Shown here: positions 1 to 6,265 of the stretch, piece by piece
How the letters are laid out: every line of letters starts with the position of its first letter
Position numbering within the stretch: the first letter of the stretch is position 1
Source: Bacteroidota bacterium
Lineage (GTDB): Bacteria; Bacteroidota; Bacteroidia; Chitinophagales; Chitinophagaceae
Reading direction: 5' to 3'
Length of the DNA stretch: 6,483 nucleotides
NCBI GenBank assembly: GCA_023433265.1
Contig: JAEZDR010000019.1
Coordinates: 1 to 6,483 of the forward strand
The notes under the pieces: generated by a model
Databases searched by the model: none
What the model was told of the DNA's origin: nothing
The model's input: only the letters and a program-made list of their open reading frames with translations
Program-made: the position numbers and the translations under genes

Positions 1-7
1 TTGCAGG

Positions 8-646
8 ATGGATTCAAACGCAAAAGAAAAGATCCTATCGAGAATAAAACAGGCACTGAAAAATTCAGTGCCTGTTCCATTTCAGGAGGAAGGCAACGAA
101 CCAATGTTCACTGACTTGCCGGATGAACCTGAAGTTCTGTTTGCTGAGAACTTTACCAAACTGCTGGGCAGGTTTTCTTTTTGCGAAAACACCACCGACC
201 TGTCTGTACAGTTGAAGCAGCTATTTCAAACCCAGGGCCTTCATAACATCTACTGTAAGGAACCCGCCATACTGGAAACACTCAACGGAAAAGGGATGGT
301 AATAGAACCTTACAATGACCTTGGCACCTGCGACGCCTCCATTACCTCGTGCGAAGCCCTCGTGGGCAGAACAGGTAGTATCCTGCTTTCAAGTGCCACC
401 GGAAGTGGCAGAACGGCAAGCATTTATGCCCCGATACACATTTGCATAGCGTATACAAACCAGGTGGTTTTTGATATAAAAGATGCGCTGCAACGCATGC
501 GGGCGAAATACGGAAACGAACTGCCTTCTCTTCTTACGTTTGCAACCGGGCCAAGCCGCACAGCCGATATAGAAAAAACGCTTGTAGTGGGTGTGCACGG
601 GCCTAAAGAAGTTTATTGTTTCCTGGTTCAAACTCCTAACGCCTGA
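8..646 (+). CDS. LUD-domain protein of the LutC/YkgG family
   Basis: A 212-residue protein, full length for a LutC-type LUD domain. The N-terminus (residues 5-20, KEKILSRIKQALKN-like) is the short helix typical of the family. The core ITSCEALVGRTGSI lies at 112-125, and the C-terminal signature GPSRTADIE (181-189) followed by GVHGPKE (195-201) is diagnostic. In Bacillus, LutC works with the iron-sulfur proteins LutA and LutB in L-lactate oxidation to pyruvate; that is family knowledge. No lutA or lutB lies in this window, so they may be upstream of the left edge or the protein may act alone. The start is the ATG at 8, seven bases from the edge and just after an AGG that could serve as a weak ribosome site. 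The stop overlaps the next start by one base (TGATG), so translation is probably coupled to lpxH. Family assignment is firm; substrate is not. Confidence 0.93.
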   Translation: MDSNAKEKILSRIKQALKNSVPVPFQEEGNEPMFTDLPDEPEVLFAENFTKLLGRFSFCENTTDLSVQLKQLFQTQGLHNIYCKEPAILETLNGKGMVIEPYNDLGTCDASITSCEALVGRTGSILLSSATGSGRTASIYAPIHICIAYTNQVVFDIKDALQRMRAKYGNELPSLLTFATGPSRTADIEKTLVVGVHGPKEVYCFLVQTPNA

Positions 647-1425
647 TGAAGCCACGCGCCAACATAGTGATACCTGCATCTAATGGTAAGAACATCTACT
701 TCCTTAGCGATTTCCATCTTGGTGCGCCGAATTATGAAGCAAGCCTGGTGCGCGAAAAAAAGATCGTGAAGTTTCTCTCCAGCATAGAAAACGATGCCTC
801 GCACATCTTCCTGCTGGGCGATATGTTTGATTTCTGGTTCGAATACAAAAATGTAGTGCCGAGGGGCTTTGTCAGGCTCTTAGGTAAACTTGCTTCTATG
901 AGCGATGCAGGCATTAACTTCCATTTTTTTGTTGGCAACCACGACATGTGGATGAACAACTACCTGCAGCAGGAAATGAATTTCACTGTTTATTTTGAAC
1001 CCGCTGTTTTCCGGATAGGCGACAAAAGTTTCTTTATTGGCCATGGTGACGGCCTCGGCCCCGGCGATAAAGGCTATAAGATGCTGAAAAAGCTATTCAG
1101 GAACCGCCTTTGCCAAACAGCTTTCGGCAGTCTTCACCCGTGGCTGGGATTGGGCATAGCTAATTACTTCAGCCGTAAAAGCAGGGAAAAAACAGGATCG
1201 AGCGACCAGGTGTTTCTTGGAGAAGAAAACGAATGGCTCGCCATTTACGCAAAGCAGAAACTGAGGGATGCTCATTACGACTATTTCGTGTTCGGCCACC
1301 GCCACCTTCCGCTTGACATTAAACTAAATGATAACAGCCGTTATGTAAACCTGGGCGACTGGATCACTAACTTTACCTACGCCCGCTTTAACGGCGAGCA
1401 ACTTGAATTGAAGCAATGGGAATAA
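646..1425 (+). CDS. lpxH: UDP-2,3-diacylglucosamine diphosphatase (LpxH-type metallophosphoesterase)
   Basis: A 259-residue calcineurin-like phosphoesterase. All metal-binding blocks are visible in order: SDFHLG (21-26, D22 and H24), LGDMFDFW (57-64, D59), GNHD (97-100, N98 and H99), GHGD (132-135, H133) and FGHRH (216-220, H218 and H220). The FDFW extension after GD and the FGHRHLP ending are characteristic of LpxH, which hydrolyses UDP-2,3-diacylglucosamine to lipid X and UMP in lipid A synthesis. LpxH acts at the cytoplasmic face of the inner membrane; the middle part of the protein (about 137-180) corresponds to the lipid-binding helical insertion of the family. The start overlaps the LUD stop by one base, and the end overlaps the next gene by ten bases, so the three genes are likely one transcript. 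An LpxH-like hydrolase of other specificity (LpxG/YbbF type) cannot be excluded from sequence reading alone. Confidence 0.9.
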   Translation: MKPRANIVIPASNGKNIYFLSDFHLGAPNYEASLVREKKIVKFLSSIENDASHIFLLGDMFDFWFEYKNVVPRGFVRLLGKLASMSDAGINFHFFVGNHDMWMNNYLQQEMNFTVYFEPAVFRIGDKSFFIGHGDGLGPGDKGYKMLKKLFRNRLCQTAFGSLHPWLGLGIANYFSRKSREKTGSSDQVFLGEENEWLAIYAKQKLRDAHYDYFVFGHRHLPLDIKLNDNSRYVNLGDWITNFTYARFNGEQLELKQWE

Positions 1426-2246
1426 CTAAATGGTTTCTTTTCCTGGCTATCTGTGCAGGGTTTGACGCGGCTGCGCAAACAAGGCAACCGGCAACGCCTG
1501 TTATGCTTCCACTGCATGTACAGGCAAAAGACTTTGATGTAGATAACCTGGGTAACATTTACCTTGTTACTGTAACCAACCAGTTGATCAAGTACGATGC
1601 AAAGGGAGACTCGGTAGCTACCTTCAACGACACAAGGAAGTATGGGGCGCTTTACAGCATTGACGTTACCAATCCATTGAAAATATTACTGCATTACCAG
1701 GACTTCGGGACACTGCTGGTGTTGGAACGTTTTCTTACGCAACGTACCACTATCGACCTGCGTCGTTTAAATATCATGCAGGCTAAAGCGTACTGCCTTA
1801 GTTATGATAACCATATTTGGGTGTATGATGAGCTTGCAGGGCGGATACGAAAGATAGACGAAAACGGAACAGCGCTGATGGAATCAGCAGACTTGCGGCT
1901 GGCATTGGAGGCTTCAATCTCACCCGAAAGAATGATTGATAAAGATGGCAAGCTTTATCTCTATGACGATGAAACGGGCTTTTATGTGTTTGATTATTTT
2001 GGCGCCCTTCAAAACAAGATACCTCTCTTAGGTTGGAAGCATCTTACCATAGAGGATGGACGGATTTACGGCACCACGATAGATGGCTTAATCTCCTACG
2101 ATACCAAAACCCATATTCAAACCCTTCTATCGTTTATTGACCCCTCAGCCACAGGTAAGACCCTGTATAAAAACCAAAAGCTATATCGCCTTGGCAAAGA
2201 CAATAAAATAACGATTACTGCTCTTGAAAATAAAAAGGTTGAATGA
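1416..2246 (+). CDS. Secreted beta-propeller-like protein, function unknown
   Basis: A 276-residue protein beginning with a signal peptide: MGITKW, a hydrophobic stretch (7-15), then AAAQ with probable cleavage near 20/21. The lack of a lipobox cysteine suggests a soluble periplasmic or secreted protein. The mature part has no catalytic motif I recognise but contains at least four spaced units of propeller type, each with a D-x-x-G-N/K-I/L-Y turn followed by a Y-D strand: about 38-70 (DVDNLGNIYL), 125-157 (DNHIWVYDE), 170-204 (DKDGKLYLYDD) and 209-240 (EDGRIYGTT). This resembles NHL or PQQ-like blades, but I cannot assign a family. The start overlaps the lpxH end by ten bases and is supported by the immediate signal peptide, which argues for coupled translation. 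Linkage to lpxH suggests, without proof, an envelope role. The stop is 19 bases from the convergent lipoprotein gene stop. Confidence 0.85.
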   Translation: MGITKWFLFLAICAGFDAAAQTRQPATPVMLPLHVQAKDFDVDNLGNIYLVTVTNQLIKYDAKGDSVATFNDTRKYGALYSIDVTNPLKILLHYQDFGTLLVLERFLTQRTTIDLRRLNIMQAKAYCLSYDNHIWVYDELAGRIRKIDENGTALMESADLRLALEASISPERMIDKDGKLYLYDDETGFYVFDYFGALQNKIPLLGWKHLTIEDGRIYGTTIDGLISYDTKTHIQTLLSFIDPSATGKTLYKNQKLYRLGKDNKITITALENKKVE

Positions 2247-2265
2247 CGGCGGCGATTCCAGGATG

Positions 2266-2796
2266 CTAAAGTGCCTTTACTATTTCGCCCAGTTCTTTAT
2301 CCACCTGTCCCAGTTTACCGTATTCCACTACCCTACCTGCTTCCTGGCCATCAGCTTTTATCACTATGAAAGTGGGCACATTTGTAACGTTGTATTTTAC
2401 GTGCAGGTCGTCTATCGCCTGCTTGGTGCGGTCAACGCCTATTAAAGTGATTTTGCTTTCAGGGTAACCGCTTTTATCTACCAGGCGATAGAATACGGGT
2501 AGCAGGTTCTGCGTATCGCCACACCAGGTACCACCAAATACAATCATTGAAAACTTATCCGCTTTGTCCCGGAATGCTTCCACTGCTGCAGCATCGGCCT
2601 GTCCATAGTTCATGTTGGTTTTAAACCAGGCAAAGGTTGTATCATTTTCTATTGCAGCGCGGTTGATGTAACCCTTCAGTATTTTCTCGTCTCCGTTCAT
2701 AACCGTTTCGTATGTAGGGGTAGATTCCTTTGCCACCTTCGTAGCAGAACAGGCAGTAAGAACAACTATAGAAAAAAGGAAAAGAAATCTGGACAT
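2266..2796 (-). CDS. Thioredoxin-fold lipoprotein with a single-cysteine motif (CGDT)
   Basis: A 176-residue protein. Residues 1-16 form a lipoprotein signal ending in the lipobox LTAC, so C16 would be lipidated and the protein anchored to the envelope. The thioredoxin fold is visible from about 80: strand MIVFGGTW, active-site motif W91-C92-G93-D94-T95, helix QNLLPVFYRL, strand KITLIGVD, and the NVPTFIVI strand with the expected cis-proline P141. Related thioredoxin-like families carry WCGDC; here the second cysteine is replaced by threonine, leaving C92 as the only cysteine of the mature domain besides the lipidated one. It therefore cannot form the usual CxxC disulfide and may act as a monothiol reductase, a peroxidase-like protein or a non-catalytic binder. 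It follows the MerR-family gene by 8 bases on the same strand and is probably co-transcribed. Start chosen for the signal peptide. Confidence 0.9.
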   Translation of the reverse strand: MSRFLFLFSIVVLTACSATKVAKESTPTYETVMNGDEKILKGYINRAAIENDTTFAWFKTNMNYGQADAAAVEAFRDKADKFSMIVFGGTWCGDTQNLLPVFYRLVDKSGYPESKITLIGVDRTKQAIDDLHVKYNVTNVPTFIVIKADGQEAGRVVEYGKLGQVDKELGEIVKAL

Positions 2797-2804
2797 AAGG
2801 CAAA

Positions 2805-3545
2805 TTATGCTTCTAAATTAACCTTCAATTCTAAAAGGAATGCCTTGAATTTGGTTAAAGACTCAATCAGCCTGAGGTTTACCCCTGCTTTGTCCTTGTT
2901 AACCTTCATATATTCCTTAGCGCCCTCGATGGTGAACTTTCGCTGGCGCAACAAATAATAGATCACCTGGAGGGTTTTGATATCTTCCGGCCTAAACATC
3001 CTATCGCCTTTGCGATTCTTGCGGGGCTTCAACACATCAAACTCATTCTCCCAGTAACGCAGCAAGCTATTGTTTACATTAAACCATTTCGCAACCTGGC
3101 TTATGGAATAGTACTGTTTTTTAAAAAGCTCTTCGTCCGAAGGTATTTCGAGACTATCCCCTTCGGCGTCCATTTCCTTAAACGACTTGCGGCCACGCTT
3201 TTTAACCACGGTTACCGTTACCTGTTGCGGCTCTTCCACGATGGCAGTTTCTTCGGAAGCAGGCGGGTCCGCTACCGGTACGGCCGGCGGCGCCTTGGGT
3301 TTTATTTTCACGGAAATCTTGCCATCGTCAAATACAAGTGTACTTGGTTCCTGGCCAATGGGTGCCACTTTCACTTCCTCTACAACAGGCTCTTCTACTA
3401 CTGGCAGCGGTTCCTCTTCTGCTGCGGGAGCAGGAGTTGTTTCTATTTCAACAACCGCCTTAGGTGTTTCTACGGTGATGACCTCCTGTTGCTCTTTTGC
3501 AACGGGTTCGTCCATAGGTGCACCAAAAAGATCTAGCTGCCGCAT
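2805..3545 (-). CDS. MerR-family transcriptional regulator with a long acidic N-terminal tail
   Basis: A 246-residue protein in which the DNA-binding part is at the C-terminal end. Residues 144-212 form a MerR winged helix-turn-helix: YYSISQVAKWFNVNNSLLRYWENEF (helices 1-2, with the family-typical LRYWE at 162-166), then a wing containing KGDRMFRPEDI (179-189) and helices up to EYMK. A short helical tail (about 224-246) follows; no metal-binding cysteines are present. Residues 10-110 are low complexity, rich in Glu, Pro and Val, and presumably disordered. A basic patch KKRGRK (115-120) resembles an AT-hook core. The N-terminal LDLFG (4-8) resembles a conserved short motif and supports the chosen ATG. 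The MerR-type recognition half is clear; ligand and targets are unknown. The thioredoxin-fold lipoprotein gene begins 8 bases after the stop, which makes it a likely co-transcribed partner. Confidence 0.9.
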   Translation of the reverse strand: MRQLDLFGAPMDEPVAKEQQEVITVETPKAVVEIETTPAPAAEEEPLPVVEEPVVEEVKVAPIGQEPSTLVFDDGKISVKIKPKAPPAVPVADPPASEETAIVEEPQQVTVTVVKKRGRKSFKEMDAEGDSLEIPSDEELFKKQYYSISQVAKWFNVNNSLLRYWENEFDVLKPRKNRKGDRMFRPEDIKTLQVIYYLLRQRKFTIEGAKEYMKVNKDKAGVNLRLIESLTKFKAFLLELKVNLEA

Positions 3546-3725
3546 AATGTAAAGTTAAGAAGCTGGCAGTTTCCTTCACTAAAAAAAGAAACAGTGAGGA
3601 AAATCTGTTGAGATACAAGGAGATCGGGAATGGGGCGGTTCTGTCGTAAGCAGGGGTCAAATAAAGCTTATAGGTAAACCATCCACATTTATTAATACAA
3701 TTGATAGCTGCTTATCTTCACCGCT
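3546..3725. promoter_or_regulatory. Divergent intergenic region between the MerR gene and pnuC, with one stem-loop
   Basis: This 180-base gap should contain promoters for both divergent units, but I find no good match to the Bacteroidota -33 TTTG / -7 TAnnTTTG pair on either strand. The nearest candidates (TATCTTCA at 3712-3719 on plus, TTTATTTG at 3665-3658 on minus) lack a -33 box at the right distance. An imperfect stem-loop lies in the likely leader of the MerR gene: TTCCT/CACT at 3571-3580 pairs with AGTGAGGAA at 3593-3601 with one bulged base and a purine-rich 12-base loop. No riboswitch fold is recognisable upstream of pnuC. Confidence 0.4.
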
Positions 3726-4358
3726 ATGAGTTTTGAACAAGGCTGGCAGCTTTTTGTTGAAGGTCTTACTAACGCCACTTGGTACGAAACTGTGGCGGTT
3801 ATCGCCGGCATTGTAAGTGTATGGTTAGGCAAGAAAGAGAATGTGTTGGTATTCCCCATCGGGCTCATTAATACCATCACCTTCATTTATATCAGCGCTA
3901 AAGCCCATTTATACGGAGAGGCGAGCCTCAACCTCTATTATACGCTCGTTAGCATTTATGGCTGGATGCTGTGGACGCGCACCAATACGCAACATCAAAA
4001 GTTGTTGCACATAACCCGCTCTACAGCCCGCGAATGGACATTTCACCTCCTGTTGTTTGCTATGTTTTACCTCGTGGTGTATGCGGCACTGGTGTACCTT
4101 AAAAAAGATTTTGCTCCCGGGGCTATACCATGGGCTGATGCCTTTGCAAGTGCTACCGCCTATACTGCCATGTGGCTGATGGCCAAAAAGAAGCTGGAGA
4201 GTTGGTTGTGGTGGATTGCCACTAATATTGCATCCATACCCTTGTTTTTTGTGAAGGGTTACATGGTAACAATGGTGCAATTTGTTTTCCTGCTGGTGCT
4301 GGCATTTATGGGCTATGCCTCGTGGCGCAGGAAAGCCTTTGCACAAAACAGGAATTAA
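3726..4358 (+). CDS. pnuC: Nicotinamide riboside transporter PnuC
   Basis: A 210-residue integral membrane protein, the usual length for PnuC. About seven hydrophobic segments are visible: roughly 20-34, 38-57, 66-84, 105-125, 136-152, 158-175 and 179-199. Family marks include GLINTITFIYI (46-56), the block NLYYTLVSIYGWMLW (69-83), and the AKKKLESWLWWIATN block (153-167), which matches the PnuC pattern of basic residues, E-x-W, W-x-x-x-N near the substrate site. PnuC moves nicotinamide riboside across the inner membrane by facilitated diffusion, with trapping by phosphorylation; the gene immediately downstream encodes that kinase. PnuT (thiamine) and PnuX (riboflavin) are paralogues, but the kinase partner argues for nicotinamide riboside. 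The ATG has no Shine-Dalgarno sequence. The stop abuts the next start exactly (TAAATG). Confidence 0.92.
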   Translation: MSFEQGWQLFVEGLTNATWYETVAVIAGIVSVWLGKKENVLVFPIGLINTITFIYISAKAHLYGEASLNLYYTLVSIYGWMLWTRTNTQHQKLLHITRSTAREWTFHLLLFAMFYLVVYAALVYLKKDFAPGAIPWADAFASATAYTAMWLMAKKKLESWLWWIATNIASIPLFFVKGYMVTMVQFVFLLVLAFMGYASWRRKAFAQNRN

Positions 4359-4886
4359 ATGAAGAAGATTGTTATTATAGGCCCTGAGAGTACGGGTAAA
4401 AGCACACTTACGAAACAACTGGCGGAGCACTATCATACCGCCTATTGCCCTGAGTATGCCCGTGCTTACCTGCACGCCAATGGCACACATTACCAGTATG
4501 ACGATCTGCTGAAAATTGCACAGGGCCAGTTGATGATAGAGGACACGTTTGTTCACGACACTGAAAACGATCTATACTTCATTGATACGGACATGTATGT
4601 GATGAAGGTGTGGAGCGAATATGTGTTTGGCAAGTGCGACAATTTTATTCTTGAAAACATTGTTGCCCGCAAGTATGACCTCTACCTGCTCTGTAATATT
4701 GATCTTCCCTGGGTGGCAGATGAATTGCGCGAATACCCGGATGAAGCGCCGCGGCGGGAGTTGTTCAATATCTACAAAGATTTATTGATAAACCAGGATG
4801 TGCCGTTTGTGGTAATTGAAGGCAACTATGCGCAGCGGCTGGAAAAGGCGATTACAGCAGTGGAGGAAGTGAGGAGTAGTAAGTAG
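4359..4886 (+). CDS. nadR: Ribosylnicotinamide kinase, NadR-type P-loop kinase domain only
   Basis: A 175-residue P-loop protein matching the C-terminal kinase domain of NadR (AAA_28 type). The Walker A motif GPESTGKST occupies 8-16, followed by the family-typical CPEYARAYL (30-38). A Walker-B-like strand LYFIDTDMYV (72-81) carries D76 and D78, and LCNIDLPWVADELREYPDE (111-129) is the lid/substrate region. The enzyme phosphorylates nicotinamide riboside to NMN in NAD salvage in the cytoplasm. The N-terminal NMN adenylyltransferase and DNA-binding parts of enterobacterial NadR are absent, so adenylation must be done by another enzyme elsewhere in the genome. The gene starts on the base after the pnuC stop, so the two are surely one transcript and import is coupled to trapping. 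The symbol is used for the kinase domain homology only. Confidence 0.88.
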   Translation: MKKIVIIGPESTGKSTLTKQLAEHYHTAYCPEYARAYLHANGTHYQYDDLLKIAQGQLMIEDTFVHDTENDLYFIDTDMYVMKVWSEYVFGKCDNFILENIVARKYDLYLLCNIDLPWVADELREYPDEAPRRELFNIYKDLLINQDVPFVVIEGNYAQRLEKAITAVEEVRSSK

Positions 4887-4928
4887 TGAATGCGATGTAG
4901 TTTGATTTGCGAGCGTTTGTTGTTATGC

Positions 4929-5564
4929 TCATCCAGGTTTCCGTGTAATGAAGATCATATCTTCTGTTTGGTTAGATACAGATGCCGGTGAACGCCGATG
5001 GATGATCTCAGGAATTTCGAAGTTGTTTTTTCCTGGTTCAGTTTGCAGGAATAATTCATCGTAGTAATAAACATAAGACTGATCGCCTGTACTTGCAGTC
5101 ATCAACCCGGAGTTGTCGTAATTGCCTTTGATGAGACTGAAGTAAAATATTCCTCCTGGCCTTAACAGGCTAGCGCAGTCTGCAATCAATTTTTGATTGT
5201 CTTCCTTTGATAAGTAGGGCATGCAGAATCCTGCAATAATACCGTCGAATTTCAAGGTTAATGATCCGATTTGCCTGCAATCCATGACGGAGAACTTTGC
5301 TGTTGGAATATTCAATTCAGCCAGTTCAATCATCCTTGGCGATGCATCTATGGCATAAACCTGGAAGTCGGGCCGGTTTGCAAGTAGCCGTTTTGTGATA
5401 TTGCCGGGTCCGCAACCAATTTCCAGGATCGTTGCGGGGCTTTTAGCTATCAACGCACAAAACCTGGCATAGGTATCATCATACATGTCCAGGTCCATGA
5501 ATTTAGTTTGATAAAGCCCGGCCACTTTGTCCCAGGTTTCGAATGTTTTCTGATAATTATCCAT
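4929..5564 (-). CDS. Class I SAM-dependent methyltransferase, substrate unknown
   Basis: A 211-residue Rossmann-fold methyltransferase. Motif I is LEIGCGPGN (47-55), motif II is VYAIDAS (69-75) with acidic D73 for the SAM ribose, FSVMDCRQI (91-99) gives the adenine-side aspartate D95, the FDGIIAGFCMPYL strand (106-118) corresponds to motif IV, and LRPGG (134-138) is the post-motif loop. The N-terminus FETWDKVAGLYQTKF resembles the capping segment of UbiE/Methyltransf_11 and _25 type enzymes acting on small molecules. No substrate-specific feature is recognisable. It is convergent with the kinase gene (42 bases between stops, no terminator seen). A GAGG lies at 5567-5570, only two bases before the ATG: a real but unusually close Shine-Dalgarno in a window where the other starts lack one. 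No clear promoter is visible upstream, where degraded repeat-bearing sequence begins. Confidence 0.88.
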   Translation of the reverse strand: MDNYQKTFETWDKVAGLYQTKFMDLDMYDDTYARFCALIAKSPATILEIGCGPGNITKRLLANRPDFQVYAIDASPRMIELAELNIPTAKFSVMDCRQIGSLTLKFDGIIAGFCMPYLSKEDNQKLIADCASLLRPGGIFYFSLIKGNYDNSGLMTASTGDQSYVYYYDELFLQTEPGKNNFEIPEIIHRRSPASVSNQTEDMIFITRKPG

Positions 5565-5586
5565 TTCCTCTTTTACCTATTACTGT

Positions 5587-5712
5587 TTATTTCTTCCTGC
5601 CGGAACGCAATTTCGTGTTATTATAGTGTAACTTGTTATTGATGAGCCGTAAAGTGTCGCCACTAAAAACTTTATAATTAAACAGGGAATCATTGTATAT
5701 CCATATTGCTGC
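5587..5712 (-). pseudogene. C-terminal coding remnant abutting repeat copy 1
   Basis: From the edge of repeat copy 1 the minus strand reads open for about 41 codons (AAIWIYNDSLFNYKVF, then SGDTLRLINN, ending SGRKK) to a TAA 22 bases before the methyltransferase start. The residue mix is protein-like, with alternating hydrophobic and polar residues as in beta strands and a basic end. The frame can be extended into the repeat (to a TTG at 5769), but that part is repeat sequence and not credible coding. I read it as the 3' end of a gene truncated by the repeat. It could also be a short genuine gene or chance. Not recognised as any family. Confidence 0.35.
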
Positions 5713-5810
5713 GTTCTTCGAGGTGTTAGCGCAGCGCACCTCGAAGTTAGGATGAAGTGATTCTCCCAATCACACTGAAACCATGCACTGAATCTCATTC
5801 TTCCTCGAAG
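5711..5810. repeat. Dispersed palindromic repeat element, copy 1
   Basis: Positions 5711-5785 are identical to 6266-6340 (75 bases without a mismatch), and 5786-5799 matches 6342-6355 after one extra G in copy 2; looser similarity extends towards 5810. The element holds a perfect 10-base inverted repeat, CTTCGAGGTG (5716-5725) and CACCTCGAAG (5737-5746) with an 11-base loop, and a second stem GTGATT (5757-5762) / AATCAC (5768-5773) with loop CTCCC. The outer ends also mirror each other: CTTCGAGG at 5716-5723 and CCTCGAAG at 5803-5810, as in a MITE or REP-type element. No transposase and no target-site duplication are seen. Just beyond, CCCTGCC/GGCGGG (about 5822-5838) can form a further hairpin that copy 2 lacks. 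Confidence 0.85.
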
Positions 5811-5853
5811 TGTCTCGCCCTCCCTGCCTTTTGGCGGGTTGACGCTGCGGCAT

Positions 5854-6265
5854 TCAGAGTATGAAGTTAGAAATATTGATAGCTGAATAGTAATCACATC
5901 CATGTTTATTCGTGTTGAGTTCGTTGTCAGGATACTTTACCAAAAGTCCAGCACAAGTCCTTTTGAACATAGTAGCTTCGCTTGGTTTAATACCCGCGAC
6001 TGGACGTCGATACTGATAGGCCAACCATCCTCTTTTATCCAGGGTTAAAACAAACTTATCACCTCTTTTCTTTCTTGACATGCTATTGTAGGAACTCGGA
6101 TAACCTGATACTGAGTTACAATTAATCCCATATTTTTATTGTACCGGAGTTTATACCTTCTCCTCCGATTTCTAATAGAACAGTATCTTTCAAAATGGGA
6201 GTTCTCAACACTCTACCGGAGCTATCGAACTTTTCAAAGTCTTCATCCCGCATTAAAAGTGTAAC
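5854..6265 (-). pseudogene. Frameshifted small gene lying between the two repeat copies
   Basis: Two protein-like minus-strand frames follow each other. The first is open from the edge of repeat copy 2 (VTLLMRDEDFEKFD..., possible ATG at 6253) to a TAA at 6122-6124, ending GEGINSGTIKIWD. The second is open in the +1 frame, passing KYGINCNSVSGYPSSYNSM to an ATG at 6081, then SRKKRGDKFVLTLDKRGW and on to a TGA at 5854-5856 (end YYSAINISNFIL). Joining them at the run of five A (plus-strand T at 6133-6137) gives an uninterrupted reading ...NSGTIKYGINCNS... of about 137 residues. This suggests one gene broken by a single-base indel, with its 5' end lost or displaced at copy 2. Alternatively these are two small independent genes (6122-6253 and 5854-6081). 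No family or motif is recognised; the reading has no signal peptide because the true start is missing. Confidence 0.45.

Noticed and set aside
2224..2445. 73-codon plus-strand frame overlapping the end of the propeller gene
   Set aside because: It lies almost wholly opposite the thioredoxin-fold lipoprotein, which has a signal peptide and conserved fold motifs.
3187..3552. Plus-strand open frames of 121 and 103 codons opposite the MerR gene
   Set aside because: They are Ser/Thr/Gly- or Phe/Arg-rich mirrors of the low-complexity Glu/Pro/Val tail of the MerR protein.
3909..4556. Long minus-strand open frame (215 codons) opposite pnuC and the kinase
   Set aside because: The plus strand carries clear PnuC and Walker A family motifs; the opposite frame has cysteine- and histidine-rich shadow composition and no family features.
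5580..5903. 107-codon minus-strand open frame crossing repeat copy 1
   Set aside because: Most of it translates the repeat element and its hairpins; the part between fits the pattern of spurious proteins called over dispersed repeats.
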